Shown one piece after another: positions 13,382-25,469 of a stretch of DNA of 64,000 nucleotides (positions are counted from its first letter, which is position 1; every line of letters begins with the position of its first letter). A program made the position numbers and the translations under genes. This stretch comes from Emydura subglobosa. Taxonomy: Eukaryota; Chordata; Testudines; Chelidae. Location: positions 8,410,844 to 8,474,843 of the forward strand of contig ML679960.1 of the NCBI GenBank assembly GCA_007922225.1, in the 5' to 3' direction. The notes under the pieces were generated by a model. The model did no database searches, was not told the origin of the DNA, and worked only from the letters and a program-made list of their open reading frames with translations.

Positions 13382-13551
13382 TGGTACACTTCTCTGATTT
13401 GAGAAAACAAAAGCCTTGAAACTGAGCAGTCTGAATGCTTTGGGCCTGCTTCTTCACTGCCTTAAGGTGTAAGGCAGTGGAGAATCAAGTCCCCAGTGTT
13501 CAGATAGCTCAATTTCAAGGCTTTTGTTTTCTCAAAGCGCAGAAGTACAGG
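13382..13551. repeat. Long imperfect palindrome (about 170 bp)
   Basis: ttgagaaaacaaaagcctt begins the left arm at 13399-13427, and its inverse aaggcttttgttttctcaa ends the right arm at 13507-13535. The match continues inward through actgagc/gctcaattt and out to gtacacttct/agaagtac. The centre cactgccttaaggtgtaag folds on itself as well. Probably an old palindromic element; it has no coding content. Confidence 0.8.
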
Positions 13552-14295
13552 GAAAGAAAATTTTTATTCATTCACATCCTGAATAATGTTCTTACAAAAA
13601 GTATATCAATTTGGAGAGTTCAAACTATACATCCATGTATGCAAGTAGTAATTTGAAAAAAGTTTAATAAGGAAACGTTTGAAAAATGCATCATTTTAAA
13701 TTACTATGAAGATAGAAATTGTTTCTCAGAATAAACAACAAGATTTACAATACAATCTAAGTACAAGCTATCAATTATGATCTGTTGGTGGCAAGTCTTG
13801 GCAGAATTATACTGGCAACATTAAATTTATTATTTTTCATAGCTTCAAGGCATTTTAACGTCTTAGTAATAGTAACAACAAATGACCTAAAAAAACCTTT
13901 TAATAGGATACAGTAAATTAGTAACAGAGAGTAATGCAGAACTAGATGCAATGGAGCAGAATTAAACAACTCATATAATTATAACAACACTTATGGCCTG
14001 ACATGTCAAGACAATTGCTTTTTACTACAAATTCAGGTTAAGAACTATTTTGATATTTCACCACTGCCATTAGAAGCAGCCCTATTATCTCCACCACTGT
14101 AGAACAGAATAGTAAAAGACAGAAATTCATAATTTTTTACTTCAAATTCGATTACTTTTAGAAATGTATAAATTATATTATAAAATGATATGGTTCTAGG
14201 AATCTTTTACTATCGCTTCTTATCATAAGAAGAAATCAATAACTATTTTAGTCTGAATCATGACTTTCTTTCCTTATCAACCGAGGGGGAGATCC
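13552..14295. other. Intronic sequence, no recognised gene
   Basis: A+T-rich, nothing recognised. Confidence 0.5.
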
Positions 14296-14299
14296 TGCC

Positions 14300-14605
14300 C
14301 TTACCAATACTGAGTCAAGTTCAAGACATTGGTCCTCATCTTCAAGGTGCTTAGCAGCCCAGGCCTAGCACATGTAAAAAATAACTTAAAGGTCTGAGAT
14401 GAAGATCTCAGTCAACAACTCTGCTCCTAAGGCACAATGGAACTTTCTACTCACCAGGGTAAAGTTAATCTGTGCAGGCAACAGAGCTTTCCTGGGGCTT
14501 GTCTGAAACTGTGGAATTAACTCCCACAGGGACTATGGTACATCACAAATCTTACCACTTTCCATTCCAAGTGCAAGGCACATTCTTCAACCTTCTTTTT
14601 TCAAC
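14300..14605 (+). mobile_element. L2-like LINE fragment, C-terminal end of ORF2
   Basis: Plus-strand translation in broken frames gives the tail of an L2/CR1-clade polyprotein: an FKTLVLIFK-like stretch, then GTMELST, LKLWNSLPQGL and LTTFHSKCKAH. The sequence is collinear with the copies at 58755-59110 and 59310-60400, sharing ccaagtgcaaggcacatt and acaatggaact. It is dead, with frameshifts and stops. Confidence 0.75.
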
Positions 14606-16574
14606 AGAAACACAGAGTAGCATGTACATTTAAGAAGGAAAACCAAAATCCTATCAAAACAGAAGGTTACACTGAACATCATTCTCCCCGTGAATGTGTG
14701 CACACACACGCACAGCTGTAATTTGTTCCCATGTATTTAACATAAAATACATACTCAGTCACTGACCACTGCTTCCCATTACTTACATCATAGTACCATA
14801 TTACATAATTATCCAATACTTCATGTTTGGGATATATATAGCACCTTGCAGAGCATCCATTTTCAACTCTGCTGTTTGGTAACGGGTAAAACAAATTTCT
14901 TCTTTCCTGTCTGAAGTCTATTGACATAGTCTTAGTAACACCATTTTTTCCCTGACATTTTAAGAACTATTTTGTTGCCTGTTACAATAGGAGAGGTTTT
15001 TCATACTTCGCTTTCCTCCCAGGAGAGAGCACAGTCCTTACTTTTTCCTACTGAGAACATTTCATAATGCACAACTGACCCTTTCACTGTCTTACTACCA
15101 ATTTTACAAATTTCATCACTGGCAACTCTAGGATGTCAGATCTCACAAGAGAAAACTTATTTGTTTAACAAATATATTGAGGAACTATGCAGTCAATTTC
15201 CAGCCTGGCGCCTGGGGAATTTGGTGGTGAACTCCCATTATTAACAACCTAAGCCATGTATTGTACTTAATTTCTTATATGAAACACTATATATTTAGCA
15301 ATTGTTATAGTAAGCTCTATAATTATTTTAAGTATACATCTCCAGATAAATGTGCTAAATTGGGTTTTCATTGGATTCTACTCTATATCTTTTTAATTAG
15401 TTACAGTGTTATACTGCTTCATTGTTTCTTCAAGTTTCCGTTGACCCTTCTACACCCGCCCTTCTATCTGTTCTACAATGAGATTTCATCAAACTTCTGC
15501 TGTGTGCGTAGAAACTTGATAAAATATTAAATCAATCTGCCACAATTAACCAACATGACACTCCAGACTAGAGAACTGGGAATTATTAGCTATTATCCAT
15601 TGAAGCAGAAGATATCTAAAAAGGGGGAAACTCCACTTTAACTGTATGATCAAACTATTTTTTATTAGCATTAGAAACTGGAATTTAGAAAACAAATGTG
15701 GGATGAAACACACATATGCTTTTTTGTTTGTTTTGTTTTGTTTTGTTGGTATCAGCAATAGGAGCCTCAATCATTTTAATTCAAGTTTTCCCCTTGACTC
15801 CAGATTCCAGTTATGGTGTGGGCCAAAAAAAACTGTTTTAATGGTTATTAAAACATCAATTTGTTCCAACTTAGACTTTAAAAGCAAATTAGTAGCATGA
15901 CCATACCTGTCCGTACTGCAGCTCCAGGTGCTCTACTTTTATTTTTTTCTTGCTTCAGCTTCTCCAAAGCAAAATTTAAAATTCAAATGTATGTGATTAC
16001 AGTGAAGCAAGGAAAAAGTCTAGACAAGTCAACCTCAAACACTTTGGAAGTTTGGAAGGCACCCTACAATCTTGATGATAACAATCCCATCCAAGAAACA
16101 CATTCTATGACTTAGAGGCAAATGCTGTGTCTGTAGCATGTTCAGAAGGCTGGCTATGATTAATAAAAGTACTTATTGACTTGACTTAACATTTTTCAGT
16201 GACTTGAAAATGAGAAGAACATCTATGGATATATTGTCTACTGAACACACTGATGATCCCCACTGCCAGACACTAATAGCTCAACAATATATAATTATGG
16301 ACATTGCATCTGGTGCAGATCAGAAGAGTTTGTTTTCCTTCATGCTGCATTAGAAGAAAATTTATCAAATTAAAATTAGACTTAACAAAGAAAGAACTTT
16401 GGATGACTTATGGGCAGCCAAAACAAATTTGCTTGCTGACTTATTTTTCTCCTGCATAATGCACCAGAATGGTTTAGGGCAGGTGGTGGGGGATCCTGTC
16501 TTATAAAATGTTTTAAACCAAATAGTTAAACTACAATGTCATAGCTATGTGTGCATATACAGAGATAATGAACA
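14606..16574. other. Intronic sequence, no recognised gene
   Basis: A (ttttg)n tract lies at about 15721-15746. No classified repeat or gene. Confidence 0.5.
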
Positions 16575-16770
16575 CTAAGGGTATGTCTAAACTGCAGTAA
16601 AATGCCCGCAGTTGGCCTTTACCAGCTGGCTCAGTCTCACAGGACTCAGACTGCAGGGTTATAAAATTTCAGTGTAGACATTCAGGCTCAGGCTAGAGCC
16701 CAAGCCTTACAAGGACTGGGGCCCCACAAGGAGGAGGATCCCATAGCTTAGGATCCAGCCCAAGTGTATG
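16575..16770. mobile_element. hAT-like MITE, right side truncated
   Basis: Begins aagggtatgtctaaactgca, followed by gcagttggcctttaccagct, then cagtgtagacattcaggctc and gctagagcccaagcc. This is the same family as 6186-6335, but the right inverted end cannot be found; the sequence fades out near 16770. Confidence 0.7.
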
Positions 16771-19700
16771 CACTTAACCGTCCACCCACAGACACACATA
16801 CTTTCCTTTTGTACAGTCAATGCAAGGGCCAGGGGCAACAACATTCCCTGTAAGCAAGAAAACTCGGGAACTGCTGCTCCCAGGCACAAGTGAGAGAGAT
16901 ACTTTCCTCACAGGGAACAGGGGCACAGAGTGATCCAGAGAATTGCTCTGGTTCACTGAATAACAAGTCAGCATCATTTTATAATGTATGATCCAGTTTA
17001 ACCCCCTACCCACTTCCAAAAATGGGCACACTCCCCTCTTAAACTCCTCCTAAAGTCAAATAGCTCCATACCACCCCCCTATTCAGCTGCACCTAGTAAG
17101 TATAATCTAAACCAGTGTTCTTCATTGCAAGGGCTGGGAGCTCCCATCAACCCTAAGTGTGGCTCCCTGACCAATTGTTTATGATCCAATACACAATACC
17201 CATCTCTGAAACACTGTCATTTTTTGTCAGTAAGTATACTTGCGAATCTTGCATTATTAAAAACAATGCAGCAATTATTGTTAAGAACCCAGAAAGCCTA
17301 TATTTAAAGGTTACAGTTCTGTTGCTTTTATGTATTATCTCAGTTGTAAAACTTTGCAAAGGATATTGTTTAGTAAAATTATTTCTGTAGTCAACTCTGT
17401 GATCATGCCCCTTTTTCTTTAACTGCAACTTTAATCAAGTACAATTATTAAGACATTATGTTGCACTACTGTGATGTAGCATTCGATTTTTTTCCCCTCC
17501 TACTAGACCCTGCAAAGTTGACAAAATGTTCAGTGAGGATTTCATGATCTGAATGTAGTTTCCCAATTAATGTAATATGTGAAGTTACTTGGATGCACAT
17601 TTTAATAATGTGCTTTAGAGATTTACTTTTAGGATTTTTCTTTTTCTTCCCCCTTTTTCTTCTTATTTCTAGAGGTATAATTGAAACACATATAACAAGC
17701 AACCATGTTACACAAACAAAAATTACAGAAGAAGAAAAAATGTAGCTAAATGTAACTAAGATCACTTGGAATATTGAAATGCTCAGTTGGCGGTTTTCAA
17801 CACTGATGTAAAAATCACATTAATAAAATTTTTATGACAAAAAAATTATTTGTTACAAACACATTAGCATTTTTACTGAATACTAAGATACAGCTACAAG
17901 AATGTTATAGCTAGAATGTTTGGAAATATAACAATACATATGTTTAGTTAGCTATGTTACAAAACATTATAGCTAATCAAAGAAATTCTGGAAAGTTTCT
18001 GCTTCTATCTCCCAAGAACAAGCAAACACCAAGCAGACAAATTATGTAACCATTCATGTTTTAGGAATAAACCTGATTGTGAAAGAAATGTAAGGTGTGT
18101 TATCAGAGCCATAAATCTGGGTAAAGTGGGTTCTACCAACCCCACCTCCTGGTAAGAAAACCTGCTAGTTTTCTTAAATACTTTAGAGAAATATATGCAT
18201 ATTTGGAGACGTTTTAAGTTTTTGTTTATGTCTTAAATGTTGTATGACAAACAGATTTGTGAAATGCACATTTGCAAGTATGTTAGCTAAATGCAATGCT
18301 CCTAATGAAATTTCTATGTAAGTGGTAAAATACTTTATGTACCATCATGGACTCTAATGACCTTGTTAAACTTGAGTAAAAAGCCATTGAAGTATAGAAT
18401 ATTTATATTAATGGGGAATTGATTATCGACAACATGCAAGCAAATCCCATTTCAGGAAGACAAGAACATCACTGTTCCAAAAATTGTGATATAGAATCAA
18501 CTTAAGCTGAAAGCTTTCTAAAACTTATTTAATTTTAAAAGACTGTTTTAAGAATTAGAAATACATGTGTGGATTTTTTGGAAACAGAATTTCATTTCCT
18601 GTCAAATAAATTGAAAGAATATCGCAAAGAAGAGACTGAATAAAAAGAGAATTAAAACTAGCTTTGAAAGTTATTATCTGAGGCTTTCCTGCCACAAGAA
18701 GAACAAAGGCAATTAAAGAAATGTGCATTTTCTTTAAACAGACTGCATATTCAGGAGCTGAAAGTGTCACCTACGCCAACTTCAAAGGCATGAAGCCAAT
18801 GAAAGGGTCACAACAACCAACTTGAATCTAAAGGATCATTAAGAGGTGTGTTTCCTTATAAGATAGGTATAAAAAATCTGAAGTGAAAATCCTCACATGC
18901 ACCCTCAGCTACCCTACCCAAACACAGCACTCCAGAAACAAGCTGACACAGACAGATTAAAACAAACAAACAACCCATCAGGAAGAAACCAACCTAAGGA
19001 AAACCTCTCTAACACTTTAACATAGATTGGAGAGAGGAAGTTGACTAAGACACTGGCAAGTGATTAGGTTTAAAACTCTTGTAATGATCTTATTGGAATA
19101 TTGAAATGCTATAGTATCTTAAATTATTCACCAAATGGTTAGACCATGTACTCCTGGAGAGGAGATAGGGGCTCAATATTGGTAAACAGAGAAACAGTGT
19201 GATTTAACTGGATTTAGAATTCTTAATTTTTGTAATTGGCCTGTCTTAACACAACTCCTTAAATGGCTTTTTCTAAGCAATTGATTTAACTAACTTATTT
19301 GATTTCATAGAGTTAGTTAAGATTATTTACTTTGCCCAACTATAAACTGTTAAGGGCACTATAAATAACTAGACAGGCTTCACTTGCCCTTAAACCAATT
19401 ATTTTGCTATATAAACAATTTTAAACATCTAATGACAAACTAAAACTGAATTCGCAATCATTTTGAGAAACAAAATAGGTTGGTCTTAACTTACCAAGAG
19501 AAAACTGATGCACCAAAATCTAGTTTACTTTCAAGGGTGCAATCTCTGTTAAAAGCTCACCACAAAAAGGCATGTAAAAGAGATTGTAACAGAAATAACC
19601 AGTTTATCATTTGTACTCTTTTTTTTTTTAATGTCGTCTTTTTTTCCCCCCTTTCTTTAATAATCAAAGAGCCGTTGTTAATAATTGTGATTATTTTGCT

Positions 19701-20049
19701 TGGTCTTAATCATGGTGTCTCCTAATGTATGTAAAAAAACCTATTTGATGAAATATTGGGAGACACACCACTGAGTTGGCAGTAGGAGAAACAATTTGCA
19801 AGAGCTAGCCTACCATTTCTTGTTTCTCTAATCTAAATATTATTAGTAATTTTTAAAATAAAATTACTTGGCTTCCAACAATCTAAAACTACCCCTTTCA
19901 GTCCCACAGAGGTATCCATTCATTACTAACCAATCTCAACTAATGCATATCAAGTACACAAAAAGTTTGGTTGCAAACGTCAGGCTCAAAATAAAATACA
20001 AACCATTACCATAACTAAATCTCAGCAAGTATGAATAGAAAAAATGAAA
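16771..20049. other. Intronic sequence, no recognised gene
   Basis: A+T-rich sequence with no repeat or gene I can name. Two overlapping opposite open frames near 17153-17428 have no domain signal. Confidence 0.5.
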
Positions 20050-20278
20050 GCCAACATTTTCAGAACTCGGGGTTTGAAGTCAGGTTCTTAAATCTACATT
20101 TGGGCACCTAGATAAGTGGCCAAATTTTCAAAAGTTCTGAATGCTCCACAGCTCCAGTCTAAAGTCAGTAGCAGCTTTTGGATGCTCAACACATATGAAA
20201 AAGGAATGATAATTTATTTAACTGCCCAAACATGGATTTAAGAACCTGATTTTAGACTCTAGTTTTGAAAATCTTGAC
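20050..20278. mobile_element. Non-autonomous element with long inverted repeats
   Basis: tcaggttcttaaatctacat at 20080-20099, continuing ttgggcac to 20107, is inverted at 20223-20249 (tgcccaaacatggattta, then agaacctga). The match extends outward to cattttcagaact on the left and agttttgaaaat on the right. The interior, with ctgaatgctccacagctcc and gcttttggatgctcaac, is also roughly palindromic. The whole unit is about 229 bp without coding capacity. Confidence 0.65.
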
Positions 20279-21860
20279 ACCATTTTTTCCTGTAAATGTC
20301 AGATAAACCTTCAATGACTGTATACATAAGGTATTTAAACACACACAAACTGATGTATTATGACTCCGAATTGTTTCCCTCACCATATGTTCATATGCCG
20401 TCATTCATATGCTCTCTTCAAATGTAATTTGTAGATTTATTCTCCTCTATCTGACTGGCGCTTTTATTCCTTCAGCCTGACTCCCTTTCAAATTTTAGAT
20501 AGAAGAGTACAAATGATATTTCAGAACTTCTAATTATAACTCTGGAATAACCAATCAGATAGGAAAAATCATGTTCAGATTTAGAAGTTACACAACGAAG
20601 TCAAATTTGACATCTGGGTTAACAATGGACTATTTCATGACATAAAAAATATTTATATAAATAGGTTTTGCATAAGTAGTGTCATGTGTTTAGTGAATAA
20701 TTGCTGTATAACAAGACTACACTATAGCATGTAGCAAAATTCAACAATACAGACAACAGTAAATTCACCAGAAATAATGCAATTGCCTACTGACTCATGT
20801 CATGTCATGTATTGCCTCCCATAGTTGTGTAGTTGACTTACATTATTGTATATTAAAATTTGCTCACTGTATTTATTAATATATTAAACACAGAAATCTA
20901 AAAAAATAGTTAATTTTTTTTAGTATCACATTTCTGCACATTTTATGCAGCTTGCATAAAATACAATTTCTTGCTCTGAATATCAGGTCATACATCTGCT
21001 CATGAACACATTTTTCAAACAAATCCTGTTACTTTTGAATATGACTCACTAAGCAATGTGATCTCATAAAAAATTACAACAAAAACACCAAGATGCTAAT
21101 TTAATAAGAGTCAGAATGTTCAGATCTTTTAACTGCTTAACCTAAAGGAGATTATATCTCTCCTGTCAACTTCACAAGTGCTGGCTAATCCCGTCCAAAA
21201 ATCATTCTTATAAAAATAGTATTTCCCCTTGCTCTGCACCATCAGCATATGCTGTTGGTGATGTATCGGCACATGGCCAACAAAGTGACTAAGAACCAGT
21301 TAATTAAATGATAGAGCTATTTCTTAGAATTTATATGCAAACGAAAAATTAATCTGAACTGCCAGATTGCCTTTTTTCCCCTCAAACTAACATTTTAAAT
21401 ATTTGTTTAAGACCCTCAATAGCCTCTAGCTCTATCTTCCTCTCACCCCATCTTAGTATTAATGGACAGTTGCTTTAAAAACCATAGGGCAGATAGAAAT
21501 GCATAGGTTCCGCACATTTATGAACAAAAATGGATGAAAGTTAGATGTGAAGGAGGTTAAGGTGGTTGGAAACACAGGAGTATTCCTTTTAGAGAGAATC
21601 TGAATGGACTAATTTTATATCTGTTGGATGGCCCGCTAACAAGTGTGTACTTGTTTATAAACGGAATGCATGATAGATTTGCAGATCATCTCAAACTCAT
21701 TCTCAAAAAAGCTTTCCATCACTCCTCCCCGCCATGTGTTTTGTACATAAAACGTGTATGTTAAAGAAACTATTTTAAAGAATGTTTTGGAGAGTTTAAA
21801 AGAAAGAGGGAAACTATTTTTGTACCACTAACTGTAAAGCCAGGGGATTTTGTTAATATT
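20279..21860. other. Intronic sequence, no recognised gene
   Basis: A+T-rich, no classified repeat. Confidence 0.5.
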
Positions 21861-21950
21861 AAGGGCCAGATACTTAGCTAATAAACATTTCCACTGAGTT
21901 CAGGAGAACTGCTATATGTGTATTTACACCAGATAAGGATCTGGTCCTTA
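21861..21950. repeat. Short imperfect palindrome (AAGGGCCAGAT / ATCTGGTCCTT ends)
   Basis: aagggccagat at 21861-21871 is inverted as atctggtcctt at 21939-21949. The interior includes ccactgagttcaggagaact. Similar palindromes are common, ancient elements in amniote genomes. Confidence 0.55.
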
Positions 21951-23190
21951 CAGTCCAAACGTGCAGGCATCAGAAGGAGAGAAATATTAAAGTGAATAAA
22001 TATAAAACACTTCTGAAAAATTACCAAAAATAACTTTTGTAGACATCAAAATGTCATTACATTTAAATGGCAATTATTTTAGGCTCTCTCATGACTAGGA
22101 GAAGGTGTTGTTCATTCCATTGGGAATCCCCTCACCCCAGTGGCATAAAACTCATGTTTCTAGCCCTGCAGGAATATGTAGTGTTGAAACTTAATGCTAT
22201 GACATTTTTATGTTGCTAGATCAGAAATGCATTTTGCCTGTCTCTGGGCATCAGTCAAGGGTAATTTTCTTTTGGGCAAGGTAGGAGGGGGAAAGAAGAG
22301 GAAGAACCATTTCTTCCTCAGATTGATTTTACTTTAAATTACTGTGTTTCATGCTGTTCAAGGGGATGGAATATGTCATGGGAGAATTAGGGGTCAGCAA
22401 GTAGGCAGTCAGGCACAAGGGTGCAAACAATGAAATTTGACATAGTTCTGCTCTTTACCACATGGATATCACCTCTACATATGTAGTATATAAACAAATA
22501 ACTGAAATAGGTTTAAGATCAGAAGGTGGAGCACTGAACCATCTGCAAGCTACACAGCTAAAAGTGTGCCCCCTTTTGCATATACATTTCAACATATCTG
22601 ATTTTTTTTTTTTTTTTTTTTGCTTCTGAAGCTAATAGAAAGAGCTTGCATTGTGAAGAGTGTACATTGGAACTGGACATATGAGAACTGAATGGCAATG
22701 TTGTCATTATGCAATTGACAAGAAACATCTTGGATGTTCTTTTTATTACAAAATAAAAGAGGATGGCATAGGCAACACAGGTTAAGTTAGTGGAACCTCT
22801 CTTCATGAATCAAGTTTCTTCCACAAAAGTATGATAATAAAGCAGCCCCCACAAGCAAAGTTGATCTCCCAGAGCATTAGTCTCCTCTTATGCTGAACAT
22901 ACAAATCACTTGGAAAGGAATGGGCATTGTGTGCCCGGAATTAGTAAAGAAAGACCACATCTTTAACTACAGAAATGTTACCTGGTTGCACCTTATTCCA
23001 ATGTTAATTTTATTTTTAAATGTATTTTCAACTAATATCTTGGGGAAAATAATATTTGTTAGAGAAGAAAAGTTGAATGAGAAAACATTTGAAAAACATC
23101 ATACAAAAATACCACTCAGGCATCTACACTATATACACATTAAACTATAAAGGTATGGTACTATGTAGAAATGAGTCAAATAAAACTTAC
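21951..23190. other. Intronic sequence flanking the DMD exon donor side
   Basis: Contains a T run at 22602-22621. Apart from the donor at 23185-23190 I see no recognisable signal. Confidence 0.5.
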
Positions 23191-23341
23191 CTTGAGATAC
23201 TGCTTAATTTTGGCATGATCCAGGTCCCTGGTACCTGTCTGTGCTCTAGCCAGATTCTGTTCTGCTTCATTTAGCCACTGGCTAAAGTTCTTCATGTCAT
23301 GGTGGAAACACTGCCACTTCTTCACAGATCTGTCAAACCGT
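23191..23341 (-). CDS. DMD: Dystrophin (DMD) internal exon, orthologue of human exon 44
   Basis: Dystrophin links cortical actin to the sarcolemmal dystroglycan complex. This exon supplies part of the rod domain, spectrin repeat 17 in human numbering. On the minus strand a T-rich tract ending cctgtag precedes the exon, and the exon ends CTCAAG followed by gtaagt, a strong donor. It reads as one split-codon base plus 50 codons, starting RFDRSVKKWQCFHHDMKNF, then SQWLNEAEQNL, and ending HAKIKQYLK. From memory the human exon has the same phase and 49 codons, with matching RFDRSV-KW, FH-D-K-F, QWL-EAEQ-L and HAK-K-YLK positions. The extra codon falls in the divergent segment between AEQNL and DHAK. 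The conserved QWL tryptophan is the typical spectrin-repeat helix residue. In mammals the first helix of this repeat contributes to nNOS binding; whether that holds here is inference. A tactaaa at 23375-23381 (minus strand) is a plausible branch point. The reading frame is intact. Confidence 0.96.
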
Positions 23342-24255
23342 CTACAGGTGGAAATGGAAACCAAATAACTATATTTTAGTATGTTATATAACTAGAAAGA
23401 AACCATTCAAAAGTTTTTAATGTTTCTGGAGTCAACTGATTTGAGTTTGATGTTTCTGTGTGCTTGACATTTTTAATACCTTCATGAAAAGAAAACAGTA
23501 TAGAACTTCTAAGCAGTCACCAGTCACTTACTGAGCATGTAAGTCACGGGGCAATGTCATATCCATTTTTGCTTCTTTTTCTTTTTTTCTTAAATGTTGT
23601 AAATTAATTTCATGCTTATGAAAGGTATTCCACTGACACATTTGAAAATGTGAAGTCCTGTGCTAATCCACAGAATTGGTACAATACTTGCAGAAACAGT
23701 GCAACCTGCCATACCACGCTGCCAACGTGGCTTGATATTGGCATGAAGGAAATACCATTACGTGTAAAAGGTTCAGTTCAATTCCCATGTCCAATCAGTC
23801 CTTAGTCCACCTGCTGAAGCTGCCCACAAGGATACCAATGCCAATTGTGGTGGTGCTTGTGGGTTGTACTGAGTCTACCAACCCATTTAAATATACCAGG
23901 TCACCAAATAGCTACAAAGGCCTGAGATTGATTTGAATTGGCATCCTGCAAGTTAAAGTGTCCTGAGGCACTCATCCCTTTCCCCACCCCATGCAGCCCC
24001 AGACTCTTTTAATTTTAGTTAGAGGTCTTTTCTTTTGGAAGGAAGCTACAGATTGACGTTAGATTGACCATGAAACCTGTGGAAAAAGTTGCATTTATTA
24101 TAAAACCTGCCCTGGTCAGACACTATCCACCCCCAAATATCCCAAATGAACAGAGTACAATTCTGCTCTACTTTTCTCTCTGACAAAGGATGTATGTTTT
24201 TTGGTTTTTTTTTTTAAACAGGAACTTCTGTGGAGTAATAATACTCTGTCATATT
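23342..24255. other. Intronic sequence flanking the DMD exon acceptor side
   Basis: On the minus strand the acceptor tract and a tactaaa branch-point candidate lie within the first 45 bp. Beyond that I recognise nothing; 23690-24010 is richer in G+C but unclassified. Confidence 0.5.
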
Positions 24256-24259
24256 GATT

Positions 24260-24990
24260 TGGATACAGTGGTGAATGAGGACAGACACAAGGATGGATTT
24301 TAAGCAGCAGGCTGCAACTTCATTAAACTTCACAAAGGGGAAGGATGCTACCCACCTTGTCACTCATACTCTCCAATCCCAGGCATTTTAAGTGGGTCCA
24401 GTGAGGGAGTTTCAGGGCTCCTGCCATATAACCCATACCTTGGGTTCAACTCCTCAGCCTACTCACTCATCTGAGTCAACCCCCCCCCACACACACACAC
24501 AAAAGGGCAGGGGAACCTTGGCCTGCAAAGCCCAAAAAGTCTCCCCCTACCCTGTGAGAAAAAGGCCCATCAGTACATTGCCAGGTCTTTTAATTCTGGG
24601 ATTTGTTCTTTTTAACCACAATGGAAACCAGAAACGCCCCAGGTTTATGCCAATTTGGAAACCAAGAATTGCTTCCTAATCTCAAAAAGGGTGACTGGTC
24701 CGACCTCCAGCATGCACACTTCATAGCTCCGAAGCTACTAATACGTGGTGGGGGGGGTGGAGCTATCTTAAACAGAACATGAGGCAGATCCCCGTGGCCC
24801 AGGCTAGGCTATACATTAATGAAAGGAAAGAGCAAGGAATCAATCCGTGCCCTTCCTCCCCTAGCTGGTCAATAAAAGGATAGAGACTCTGGATGGGGAG
24901 AGACCACCCCTGCATCCCTCCCCGAAGGTGCTATCCTCCCTTTTTCTACTGTGGACTGTCCCAATCACTGCAGGTTCCATCATGTATTCC
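24260..24990. repeat. Unclassified G+C-richer block, possibly retroelement-derived
   Basis: This stands out from its A+T-rich surroundings. It includes a C run followed by (ca)n at about 24481-24503, a G run near 24749, and caggtcttttaattctggga. No inverted ends or TG...CA ends were found. The retroelement origin is a guess from composition. Confidence 0.25.
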
Positions 24991-25469
24991 AACCATTGCC
25001 AGAGGTGGGTGACATATGATTAACTTGTTCTTCAGTTAAACTGATTTAAAAACATTTCAGTTAGAACCAACTGTAGAAAACAACCTAAAATCAACTTATG
25101 TAAAAATAAAAGTGTGACAGACCTGTCATTGTGGTTGAAATAAAAATAAAATATTTTAAAAATAAAAAATGGGGTGCTGCATACCTAGCAATTGTGAAAA
25201 TAAATGCCATAGTATGTGTAATCGACAACCTACAGTCTTACTTTATATCAAACTATATCAGTATTTCTAGGACCCAGAAGGGAATAATGAAATCTTGATT
25301 TCGCCTAGAGTCATCTGACATACCTTCTGTCTTGAGATCTGCTTCCTTTAGCTGCAGAAATAAGTTTAAAAAAAACAAAAAACAAAAAACCCACAAACGC
25401 TACATGGGCAGATTTTTTTGTTTTGTTTAAAAATAACAGCAGTTAGGACCAAAGTTCTCAAGAGTTAAG

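Larger units (their letters stand above)
1..23190 (-). other. DMD: DMD intron downstream of the exon (intron 44, partial)
   Basis: This lies 3' of the exon on the coding strand and continues past the left edge. It holds repeats and A+T-rich sequence. In mammals the Dp140 promoter and first exon sit in intron 44. I could not recognise an equivalent here, and the intron is incomplete, so absence means little. Confidence 0.9.

Noticed and set aside
1..23190. Possible Dp140 promoter and first exon in DMD intron 44
   Set aside because: Expected from mammals to lie somewhere in this intron, but I found no segment I could match by eye and the intron is incomplete.
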